Source: Xiphophorus maculatus (taxonomy: Eukaryota; Chordata; Actinopteri; Cyprinodontiformes; Poeciliidae). From it: a stretch of DNA of 64,000 nucleotides. This document shows positions 10,435 to 20,853 of the stretch, one piece after another. The position numbers and the translations under genes are program-made. How positions within the stretch are numbered: position 1 is the stretch's first letter; each line of letters begins with the position of its first letter. The notes beneath the pieces are model-generated. The model saw only the letters and a list, made by a program, of their open reading frames with translations. It had not been told where the DNA came from and searched no databases. Location: the NCBI RefSeq assembly GCF_002775205.1, contig NC_036443.1, forward strand, positions 10,097,698 through 10,161,697. The letters are read 5' to 3'.

Positions 10435-12946
10435 CTTTTGACGAAAAGCACAGACGATGCAGCAGGAGAGAAACGATGAAATTATTTACCTCCAGCTGCA
10501 GGTTGAAGAACACGGAGTTTGCTCTCACCTTGTCATCTGCTTTGTCTCCACCTTTTTCTTTTTTATCTTCAGGCTTCCCTGCATGAACACCAGAAACAGT
10601 AACTCCGAAACAGGGGTTGATTTATTTTTTTCTTTGACATCTACCCTGTGTGTCTCTGAACATTACCAAAGTAATCTATTGTTAATTGTTTGAACAAGTT
10701 ATGATTGATGTCCTCTAAATTATCTGTGGTATTCACTATGTTAATTGACATCATAATTTTAGTTTTACCTTCTCCTTCTTCGTTTTCTTTGGGTTGTTGG
10801 TTTTCTTCTTCCTCCTCTTCCATCATCATCATCATCTAGATGATACAGTAAGTGAAAATCAGCATGCTAAACAAAAATGATCATTTATTGATGTTTCAAA
10901 TTTATGTTTAAATCACTTAAATGTTAGTGCACCATTTACATCTTTAACAGTGCACTGAATGTGGAGGGTTCTGTAAATTACAAAGAAACGTAAAAAAAAA
11001 AAAAAACTACCTCTGCTCTTGTTTTTTTTTTTTCTTCTGTGCTTTTGATTTTTTTTGATTGAAATATGGCCAAATTACTCACATTCTTTTTGTCGTTTTC
11101 ATTCTTTTTGCGCTCCTTGTTGGCCATGATGACACCAACCCTCAAGGTATCAAAGACGGGGTCGTTCCGGTTCGGGTTGTCTGGTATCAGCACATTATTT
11201 TTAAACCAAGTTACAATCATTTACGGTAGTCATTTCACCAATCAGTTTTCAGTGTGAGGGTTCCTTTCCCCAAGTCTAGAAAATGTATAATCTTAGGAAT
11301 GAACAAGTGCAACTTAAGCTTTGAAGGACTCACTTGGGTCTGGTTGGTCACTGCTGTACAGAGGGGAGCTATAGGCCCGTCTGAAGCCTGGTGGCTGCAG
11401 AAAAACACATTGCTTGATTTTTTTACACAACTCTGTCTTCACTGGTGCAAAGAAATTAGATATTTGAATTTGCTGTGTAAAAGGCATGCTGGATAGTGAA
11501 GAAAAACCCACAATTTTTCCAAAGCATTTCTGGAAATCGACGTAGTGCTGACACGAATGATGGATGTTGGTCTTGCAGTTCTTGCACCTCAGACAGAATT
11601 TGTTGTTCACTAGGTGATGTGCAAAGGCATATCAGTGAGGAGAACCTGACAGCATGTGGTTGTAGCAGTGGTTCAGGTGCAGAATGTATTATGAGTTCGT
11701 CTCCTGCATAATACATACAAACAATCATGCGAGCACAGACGTCACAGAACTTGGGCTTCTTGCAGTAATGGTCCTTAAACTTGTGGGGTTTGTCATTGAT
11801 CCGAATAACAGGCTCTGGAGGAGGCTCTGGTTCCTTCTCCTCTACCTCCACCTCCTCATCATAGATGAAATAGACCTGGAGAAACAAATAAAATCCTGAG
11901 GTAAGTTTTTATGTCCCTTATTTCAGGCTGGGTTTGGATGTGCAGTGACATTTGGAAAGATGGCTTTATTTTTAAAACTCCCCATTTCTGGTTTGGTTAT
12001 TAGAAGATTTTTTTCCCATCAAAGAGACAGAAAAGACACGATGAGTTCAAAATCTTAATGTTAAAAATGCCGTCGAACTGTAGTCCTGCCTCGAGGTTGG
12101 GGCTATTTTAAACACCCTGGGAATGCCCCTGCTAACATTGGTTGGTTAGCATGGTGCTACGACTCACAGTGTCTCCATCTTCCCTCACTACGTTGTCAGG
12201 AGCTGGAGGATTGTCATGAATATCCACAGAGTTTTTGTCATCCTCCCTAACACACAGACACACACGTGCACACACCCCCACAAACCCCCCCGCACACCCC
12301 CCCCACACACACGCACGCACACACACAAAGGAAAAGAAAGGAAAAAACAAAAAAGGTTCAGATAGTAAAGAAAAGTTTGTTCAGCTTGTCAGAAAACAAA
12401 TGCAAACATCAAACTGCCTAAAGTAAGACATTAATGTAAAATATGACTTAAGTCAGTGCTATTTTGTCATACATGCAGGCAAAGAAATACCATTGCTAAC
12501 TTGGCTTAATTTTAATGGCTATTTACTCCATTTCTGAACCAATTTTGATATTTTTATTTGTAAAAAAATTTTGTTAAAAAATGTGTCATCTTCCATCCCT
12601 TTTGACAGTTGTACCCTACGTTGTGATGGTCACTCCCAATAAAATACATTGAAGTTTGTGGTCCTAAGGGGGCATGCATGTGAACCTAACCCACCGCTAA
12701 CACTGTTGAAAGTTTGTCCAATGTCACATTCAAGAAATCAATGTATGTTACTTTGTACAAGCTCCACACCTTTTCAAAATAAAATCTTACATAATATGTC
12801 TCTTCATCTAAACATGGAGTTGCTTTATCTGTTATTGTGTAGAAGAAGACTAGGAGAACTGAACTGAGTGTTTAGCTGTTGATGAATATGGATATTAAAC
12901 GGCGTGCAGGAGGAGAAGCATGCAGGAACTGTACTCACTGGTCCAT
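9749..12946 (-). CDS. stac3: SH3 and cysteine-rich domain-containing protein 3 (STAC3)
   Basis: STAC3 is the skeletal-muscle adaptor that chaperones and couples the CaV1.1 channel to the ryanodine receptor in excitation-contraction coupling. Coding exons, in transcript order, on the minus strand: 12946-12939, 12246-12168, 11875-11719, 11609-11512, 11394-11334, 11180-11083, 10835-10769, 10578-10529, 10434-10352, 10229-10178, 10096-9959, 9856-9749. They total 999 nt, 332 aa plus stop; all phases agree and all introns are GT-AG. The start codon lies 8 nt before the first coding splice, giving a short acidic N-terminus that begins MDQEDDKNSV. Order: acidic stretch, C1 zinc finger (about 60-110), charged linker (about 115-210), SH3-1 (about 215-270), SH3-2 (about 277-330). 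Human STAC3 is slightly longer at the N-terminus. The linker exon at 10835-10769 begins with five ATG codons. Confidence 0.93.
11512..11875 (-). CDS. stac3: stac3 exons encoding the C1 (cysteine-rich) domain
   Basis: Two exons (11875-11719 and 11609-11512) encode an acidic, proline-containing lead-in followed by [20 protein letters not shown] and its continuation. The zinc ligands of a C1 domain are all present: H60, C73, C76, C90, C93, H98, C101 and C110. The finger is split by a phase-1 intron after the MIV motif, with a gtatgt donor. STAC C1 domains are implicated in holding the protein at the channel rather than in classical diacylglycerol signalling. Confidence 0.92.
12247..12330. repeat. 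CA-rich tract with long C runs (G-rich in stac3 pre-mRNA)
   Basis: Plus-strand CA repeats are interrupted by runs of 5, 7 and 8 C. In the stac3 transcript this becomes a GT-rich tract with three long G runs, and it ends directly at the 3' splice site of coding exon 2. It takes the place where a polypyrimidine tract would be expected. Confidence 0.9.
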
Positions 12947-12979
12947 GGTGCAACGCTAAACTTGTCAGTACACCAAAGT
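12939..12979 (-). CDS. stac3: stac3 exon with the start codon
   Basis: A 41-nt exon: 33 nt of 5' UTR then ATG GAC CA, with a gtgagt donor and a cttttag acceptor. The split codon CA|G continues as Gln in the next exon. The start is favoured because it is the first ATG of the exon, sits in the context caccATGG and gives a continuous frame into the acidic N-terminus. Confidence 0.8.
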
Positions 12980-13151
12980 CTAAAAGAAATCAGAACGATT
13001 TTATTGCTGCACTACTGGCCGTCCCATTCAGGATGCATGTTGATTAATTAAGCAACCACAGTTTTGATCACGGCTTCTAAATGCTGTGCGTCTCATGTTT
13101 TGCTATGAATGATTATATTTGTTGCATGAGCCGTAGACATATACTGTATAT

Positions 13152-13375
13152 CAGGGGTGGGCACTCCTGGTCCTCGAGGGCCGGTGTCCTGCAACTCTTA
13201 GATGTCTCCCTGGTCCAACACACCTGAATCCAACAGCTGAATCTCCTCCTAAGTGCAGTCAAGTTCTCCAGAGTCCTGTTAACGACCTCATTATTTGACT
13301 CAGGTGTGTTGAAGTAGAGATGCATCTAAAAGTTGCAGGACACCGGCCCTCGAGGACCAGGAGTGCCCACCCCTG
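13152..13375. mobile_element. hAT-type MITE, copy 1 (stac3 intron 1)
   Basis: A 224-bp element with ends CAGGGGTGGGCACTCCTGG and its inverse, flanked by a perfect 8-bp target duplication, CTGTATAT, at 13144-13151 and 13376-13383. The 8-bp duplication and CAGGG-type ends are typical of hAT elements. It has no coding capacity. It is related in structure to the copies at 56.7 and 57.1 kb. Confidence 0.85.
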
Positions 13376-14091
13376 CTGTATATAGTCAATGCATGGAAGA
13401 ACCAGCTGCCGATTGACTGCCCATATGCATAAAAGCAATAGAAAATATGACCAGGACACAACTGACAGACATTATTATTACTATTTTCATTTTGTTCCTG
13501 TTCACCCCCATTTCTAATGCTGCCCAGGGAATCTGCCTTCATACTTCATATAAAAAACACTACTATATACAACTTAAATGTGATGAATGTTATTTAAAGA
13601 GGATGACGTAGTGGAAACCAAATGTAAGCCCATGAAAAATATCACTTAACTACACATGAACGCATAATTTGGTCAAATAATATTAAAAACAGTTAAAAGG
13701 AAAAACCAAAGAACCACTTTTACCATAAAGTGAATACTCCAACTCAAACGCAGAAGCACCAAACTGCAATGCACCGTTTACAGTATTTATAGCAATCACC
13801 TGAAGGACACAAAGTGTTTGGGGGCATTGGTCTGCTTAAACTGAACTATTCTTGGTTGGTGAAATTTGATCTCATCTCAACTAAATTTGGAAGTTGCTGG
13901 CAGTCAAAAAAGAAGAAGAAAAATTACATTTTGAAATCCAGCACTGGAGAAATACTGCTTCTATGATCGATAGGTGTCAGCTGGACTTTCTCATGGAAAC
14001 CAAGGCAAACAAACCAAAAGATCAGAGCCTCTTTTGGTCTGTAGAGAGATATTTTAATAAAAGAATACGACATTTAAGCTGAAACACTTAC

Positions 14092-14160
14092 CTTTAGTTC
14101 AAAGTTGTACAGATCACACAGAAGTCTTCACCAGCTGGTAATGAGTCGTATTATTAGTTC
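14092..14160 (-). other. stac3: Candidate noncoding first exon of stac3
   Basis: A consensus donor (gtaagt, read from plus-strand acttac at 14086-14091) marks the downstream end of an exon about 1.1 kb upstream of the start-codon exon. The 5' end is not visible and the end given is nominal. E-box motifs CAGCTG at 14132-14137 and 14411-14416 would suit muscle regulatory factors, but this is only suggestive. Confidence 0.4.
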
Positions 14161-14489
14161 GGTGTGGTTGAGTCTAAGAAGGAAGTTGACCAAAATGTTT
14201 CCTCTCTACTCAGGGACTCAGGATTCAGTCTCTGTCTGTAGTCCCTCTGATGTTTTCTTCATGTAATTTCTTCTCTGATTCTCGGCTCCCTCTGTGACTC
14301 AAACTCTCGTAGATTTGGGAAGGTCTTTGTGATGTGTATCCATGATTTTCTGGGTGTAATTGTATGCACGGCAGGTCTGAGCCCTGCTATGTGAAGTTGA
14401 TGGGTCGGAACAGCTGAGGACCTCAGACTGAGCACCAGCGACGATGGAAATCAGATACATTCTCTCCGAGTGGCGACATTACATGCACG

Positions 14490-14520
<31 letters not shown>

Positions 14521-15794
14521 CTCTTTTATCATTCGTTCACAGGCCAAAGAAATACACACAGAGGCAAGTTCAGGTATTTATACATAATTATGTTTACAAG
14601 CCGTGCAGTCATAAATGATTTGAACGTTCCGTAAGAAATTAAAATAGAAGTAATGCTCAGAGAAATTAGATTTATATTTTTTATGACACCACAACAAAGA
14701 ATATGCAATCTTTTCTAAACTATCCCCATATCTGGATTTCATATTTATTAATTTCATTTTTTTAATCATTATTATTTCATATATGTACTTATGTACTTAT
14801 TTGTCTATTTAAGTTTTTTTTTTTTTACCCAGTTGTTTATGGTGCTCACCCAATTCTAAATACAAAAATAAATCTTTATTGCTTGAGGGTTTTTTTATTT
14901 GAGCATTTCAACAATTAAACCATTAGTCAATGCAAATAGGTTGGGAGTCCCACAGTGATTTAAAGACCATTTTCTTGAATTTTACCAAAGCTGTCTCAGT
15001 GAGTTTAGCAATTCCCACAAAGTTAGTAATTGTATTGTGCTAATTCACAGCAATGAAATCCAAAACCTATTTCTAAAAAGCCTAACTGCGGATTAGGCCT
15101 GACAGTTAGCCTCAAAGACAGAACGGTTTCTTTTGTAGCAATATTCCATGTCTTGCACCTGATCAAATAAATTTGAACTAATAAAATAAATATTGTTTTT
15201 CATCCATCTTTACACTTCTGTGTAAGACAGAAAAAATTTGACTTTGTTAGACATTCAAGTCCTGATGAGATAACATTTTAACATGGCCAGTTTACCAGTT
15301 TTAACATGATGTGTAAACACTTTTAAAGTGGGAAAGATTGGCTTCCACTCAAATCTTTAAAAGCCAATGTAATTTTAAAGTGTTTGACCAAAAAACCAAA
15401 CAAAAAAAAAACAACAACAAAAACTTACAGATGCCATCCCCCAGTGAACAATGAAAATAGTGAAAGTTACACAAATGAACAAAATCTTATATAACACACA
15501 AATATTACCCAATAAACCATAGTCTTAGTGTACCTCTTAAATATTGCTTTATGAGGATACATATCATTGATTTTGGCATAACTTCATGCTTATGTTAAAA
15601 GGTTCTGGTCTGATATGTGTCAAAATCTAAATGTCTGTATATTTTGTGAATTCTTGATACTTCTATAATGCGTCCACTTAATTTAATGTATTTTTTTATT
15701 CTTTGATGCCGACTGTACTTTTTAAAACTGCATTCAATAAGGGTAGTTTTTTTTTCTTCTTCTTCTTCTGAGGAAAATCAAAAGCGACACAATG
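14161..15794. other. Intergenic spacer between stac3 and mbd6
   Basis: AT-rich DNA between the divergently transcribed stac3 and mbd6. It includes a CA microsatellite (14486-14519), poly(T) and poly(A) runs near 14815 and 15405, and no recognisable coding sequence. Confidence 0.5.
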
Positions 15795-15900
15795 AGCGAA
15801 GCGCTGTTTAGGAGCCAAAAGAGCCGGTTCTCTTTGATGAGAACCGGCCAAATGATTCGGATCTCAGAACAGAGCCACAATTCACATCCCTGTTCGCAAC
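15795..15900. mobile_element. hAT-like terminal fragment
   Basis: The GAGCCGGTTCTCTTTGATGAGAACCGGCC region is an imperfect inverted structure of the 'agagccggttc' kind common at ends of fish hAT elements, followed by 'cacatccctgttcgcaacac'. Only a fragment is visible. Confidence 0.4.
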
Positions 15901-16399
15901 ACTACAAAGGTCCCGTTGCATGTTGGGTACAATATTCCTGAAGCACTGAATGCGCATGCTCAAAAGAAAACTCCATTATTTTTGCTCGGAATTTGTAAGA
16001 AAAAAAATATACAGTGGGTAACTGTGAATTGGGGATTACATGGGTCGTTATGTTTTGTCGAAATAGGTTTGAATGCACCGAGAATTAGCAGAAGGGGAGA
16101 CCAAAGTAAGGATTTTATAACTGTGGAGCGGGAGCGGGACATCCCTCTGTCTTGCTGGGACACTCCAGAAACAAGTAAATTTCACTCTGTTAGCTCCTAC
16201 AGCTAGCCTTAGCAGGGAGCGTTAGGCGCAGTAAAATGAACCGTTATTGCCCTTTGTTTTTTTCTTAAGCCGGACTGGCTGACTAAATCCTGAGAGCTGA
16301 TTCACCGCGCCAATACGTGGTTTGGGTTATGTAATCATCTAAATTTACAATTATTTAATAAAAGTATTAATCGTTTTTTGAAACATACTCTCTCCAGTT

Positions 16400-16526
16400 C
16401 TGTGGCTAACTGGCTAAGTCTTAATTTGAGCCCAAAAAAGAGGCAAGACTTCAAAACTTGGCCAACACACAGCTTGAAGCAAAGAAATGTTGTTCAGCAA
16501 ATATTGACGTTAGCGGACAAATGCCT
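16400..16526 (+). other. mbd6: Candidate 5' noncoding exon of mbd6
   Basis: A strong donor, cct|gtaagtaagtg, at 16526/16527 closes a possible first exon in a region of higher GC content and with CpGs (16.1-16.7 kb). The start is nominal. An alternative first exon could end near 16173 (gtaaat). Confidence 0.3.
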
Positions 16527-17058
16527 GTAAGTAAGTGTAATATAATGTCCAAATTATTCTTGTTCTTATTGTGAGGCAGTTTTGTAAGCGGGTCAGTTCA
16601 TGTATCCGTAGCTAAGAAGCAGGAGTTACGCATCGGGAGTGTTTTGTGCTCCTGACAGCTGTCACGACAACAGAAGTGGATTTAGCCTGTTAGCTTAGCC
16701 GTTAGCTTACACGCTAGCTGCCGTGCATTTACTGCAATATTACAAATTTATATATAGTTATAGTGCGAATTTAGGTAAAGTTTAGTCTTCGTGCCAGGTT
16801 TTGTCTTATCGTTCAAGTTTGTTGTTGGTAAGGCAAATGTTCACACTGTAGGCAACCATTCAATAAACTAAGGGCCTAGCAAAACACGCCCTCATACTTC
16901 AAAATAGCCACAGCTCGCTCTAAACTTGTACAATAAGTTCAGTAAATTAGATTTAATAATTTTTCAGCCATGGCTGGACGAGGAAATATTTACTGCACCA
17001 TTTACTTTACCCCCTCCCCCTGCCTGATTACATAATCCACCTCCACCTTTTTTTGCAG

Positions 17059-17094
17059 GCTCTTCTTCTTCCTCTAAGACCCAAAAACTCTCAT
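17059..17094 (+). other. mbd6: Candidate 36-nt 5' noncoding exon of mbd6
   Basis: A good acceptor (ctccacctttttttgcag) and a consensus donor (gtgagt) bracket a 36-nt segment upstream of the start-codon exon. It contains no ATG in a useful frame. It is supported by splice signals only. Confidence 0.35.
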
Positions 17095-19031
17095 GTGAGT
17101 TGAACAGATTGATTTGTTGGAAACAACCCAGAAGTTAAGGATCAGCCTCACAGTGGTGGAAATTCCAGTTGTTTTGGACAAGTCAGGTTTTACGGGCAGA
17201 GTGAGTGCTTCTCACCCACCAGCATGTACATTGGACAACGGATACCTTAGCCAAAATAGATCCTGGCTTCCCGAAGATGACAAGGTATTGAGCATCTTAT
17301 TATTTTGTTCTTTATTTGTCTTGCAGTTTTTAATAGATAGTTTACTGTCATTTGTGTGATATCTATATTTTCTTTGGTGTGGCCACACCCACTAAATAGG
17401 GAACACACTGGGTTCTACTCAGTCTAGACTGTTTTTAAGAAAGACTGTACTTCTTGAAAAACAATAAGCAAATAATTAAATGTTGGAAGCTTTTGTTTTG
17501 GTGTGTGGAAATGTCTAACTGATAAAAATAAAACCCACAGAATTGCGCATACTTTTGTGCTGTTTGTATTTACAGTCCTCCCGACTGGACATGGTCAGGG
17601 ACGAGACTCTCGAGATATTTTAGCCTTGTGTAAAAATAACACGGTTGCACTTAATTAAAATAATGCAGAACATATTCTAACTTCTTTCTTTAAAACTGAA
17701 AAGCAACACACTGCTTCTAAAATGTCACTATACATTTTAATATGATTATCTATTGGCATAGGACACAGAAGAAACATGCAATATGTAAAGGTTTTCTTGT
17801 AAATGTGCTTATTGGTTTGAACATTACACTTCCTTGCTGTTCCGCTCCTTATTTGCTGGTTAGTTAGGCCGCTTGGCTAGCCGGTCTGCAGTTGAATGCT
17901 TAACAGACTTGCAGCTTGTAGAGTACTAGCTGTAGTTTTAAAAGTGTTATCCTTCTCTTTTCCGCATCCGAAGTCTGCTAGCTGTCTTTCAGCCAGCAGT
18001 GCACAGCAACAGCTGGGGAGGGGCATCACTGGGTTTGAACTATGCTCTTTACAGATGGACAAAATCTGTTCATTTTGACATTTCAGTGGTGTTGAAATCA
18101 TAACAATTTCTAACCTTAGTTTACCTTTAACCTATGCCTGCTTACGATTCAGTTGATCCAGGGTTTTTGTGTCAAGGAGCTAGTTTAATATTTTCAAGAA
18201 TAATCACATTGTAACTTCATTGTATGTTCTTGAAACCTTGTATTACAGCCTTTCGATTTAATTTAGTTCTGATTTTCATTTGACTCTTATGAACCATGAA
18301 AAATTAGTTCCACAGATGCACCAAGATGGCTCGATGTTACTTCCTGTTTGTAGATATTACTAATTGGAGCCACAAAACAAAATTTCAGAGTTGTAGAAGG
18401 CAGAAAATTACTTTGGTTGTTTCAGGAAGCACAACATTTTGAACTGACTGCTATAAATAGACGTTTGGTCGACACAAGAAATGCTGCAGTAGACGGCTTG
18501 ATTTTGTGCTCTTAAAAGTTGTGTGTGAAATGAAAATAGTGAAAAGACTTGTACCTTTAGCTTGTACATACTGTGTTTATTTTGGGAATGTGGCTGAAAT
18601 GTATTTACCTGTACCTGTGCATATGAAATAACGCCATACGAATATAATATTTAACATAGTTCAGCCATGGCGTAATTTTTAATGGCTGTAAAACATCAAA
18701 ATGAGTTTGAACTGACTCTTTAAACCGAATTGTTTAATTTAAAACAATTCACTCTTGCTTAACTAGTAGCTGGTTCTGAAGGCCAGTTACTTCAGAACTG
18801 GCCTAAAATGTTGTGAAGTAAAAGTGAAATACAAGAATAAGAAAATGAAACTGTCAAAAAAAATTAAACTCAGGTGACTTTAAATTGACAAATTTCTAGC
18901 AATGTTTTTAGTTTGCGGTAATTAGATTTCTAGACATTTAAAATTTCATCCGTTTAAACTGCCATTCGTCTTAACGGCTTGTGGTAACTCTTTGCTGCTT
19001 TTACAAGGTGCTGGCAGGACGCAGCTACAAA

Positions 19032-20853
19032 ATGATGGGAGGCAGTGAGATCGCCAGCAGAGACAAGGATGCGGTCCACGTTGCTGCAATACATGTCCCC
19101 ATTGGCTGGCTTCGGAGAGCGGAGAGAGGGCAGGTGACCTATGTCAGGTGCGTTGGGTCATTTGAAGACATGTAGAACAGAAGGGTATGCTTATTTATTG
19201 ATGGAATGCAACATTTTTGAGACGCTGCTAATAGACTCTGGAAATCTGTACTGTATGAACTTTAAGCAGTTAGCTTGCAATGTCATTGATTTGTATGTAG
19301 TTTATTCTGAAAAATTATCTTTTGTTTCTTATTGTAAGCTGGGGGGAATTTGAATGGTTGAAGTTTTACAAAAGAAACCATGTATCAATGTTTCTGTTAC
19401 TTTCTCCAGTTTCTTTTAACCCACATTCCTAAATTAACAACGGTTTTCATTGTGTTTCTGAATCCTTGAACAGGCCTAAATCTGTTTCTGTTTCTCATTC
19501 ATTAAGTTAATAATCAAACACAATAAATTTTATTGGCATTTTAGGTTCCACATTACCATGACTGTGTCCCATACTGACTCACCGATGACGCTCAGACGTG
19601 GCTCAGTCTGTCACTCCTGTGTGTTTTATGACAGTGGTTGGTTTTTCTGCCTGCAGGGTAGTCTGCTCCAGCGTGGCGATGGCCAGGTTTCACAAAGCTG
19701 CTGTAATGCTCTAAAACACTTCAATTAAAAATCTAAGAACTCTTCTGTAAACCTGCATCTTGCCTCTTCTGAGGACATTTTTATAGAAGGAAATTAGCGT
19801 AGCAGGCCAATGCTAGCTTCCCTCACTTTTGTAGTGACTCTTGTGATTTGACTTGCAAAACGTACTCCTGTGTTTTCAGGTAATTATCGTTAGCTAAACT
19901 TACCAAAAGACGTTTCTTTTCCTTCATACATTTTATCACTAAAATAAATATGACCAGAAGTTTTTTTTGGAAAATGTGGTGGATACTCTGGAAGAGTCAA
20001 CAAATTCCTTGATGTTGCCTGTTTTGAAGCTGATTTCTTCCTTTTTTTCTGCTTTGCAGCTTTTACAAGAAAAAAGACGAAAATGGCAAAGTTAACTTAA
20101 CCTCATTTGCATTGATTCTGGAATCGCGTTGAGTCTAAAATTGAAATAAGGCTAAAAGAAAACTCTTCAGCGCAAGTCAGTCTCTCGTTGACTACTAACA
20201 TTCTTTGCCTTCCTCGCTGTAGTCCCAGTGGCACCACCCTGTCCACACTGGATGAGGTCAAAGCCTACCTGCTGACTGATGGCACCTGCAAATGTGGTCT
20301 GGAGTGCCCACTCATCATTCATAAGGTAGAACTATTATTTTAGAGTCAGTTTAATGCATTCAATGCAAGAAGGTTTGGCAATTTTTTTGGTCTTTTGGCC
20401 TTTCGAATGTTACAAAATGATTTTTGATTCTCTGCGTTCAACTCTGAGGGTGTATCTAAAATACCAAGACATTTATATCTACATATAAAGCAAAAGAACC
20501 ACAAATACCTTTTTAATTTTCTTCCAATTTATCTGACTGGTGCAAAAACAAAATAAAAATGTTCCTGAGCAGGAATGAAAAATGCCTGCTATACTTCCCT
20601 CAGCTGTGATTATATTCCATGCATGATGTTTGTCTTTAACTTATTAATCATTTCATCCTCCTTTTAACTTGTGTCATGCAGGTTTTCAACTTCAGTGTGG
20701 GTGTGAAAGTGGAACAGAACAGTCAGCCGTCATGTAAAGCAGAGCAGGACATGACCAAATTGTGCAATCACCGCAGGAAAGTGGTGGCGATGGCTGCTCT
20801 GTGTCGGAGTATGCAGGCCTCACAGCTTCCATTCACCAACTTTCATCATCCAG
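19032..20853 (+). CDS. mbd6: mbd6 exons 1-3: methyl-CpG-binding-like domain
   Basis: Three exons encode [20 protein letters not shown], then [20 protein letters not shown], the [15 protein letters not shown] signature and KVFNF, followed by [12 protein letters not shown]-like sequence (here [19 protein letters not shown]). This signature is diagnostic of MBD5/6. Two adjacent ATGs open the frame, and the second could be used. The exon's acceptor is either at 19006 or at the tggcag near 19016; both lie in the 5' UTR. The first intron (19148-20222) holds another acceptor-like cttttttctgctttgcag near 20058, but the following frame is quickly closed. Confidence 0.9.

Noticed and set aside
20050-20130. 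Cryptic exon after tttctgctttgcag near 20058
   Set aside because: The acceptor is good, but the following frames close quickly, no donor keeps the MBD frame, and joining exon 1 to 20223 restores the family signature exactly.
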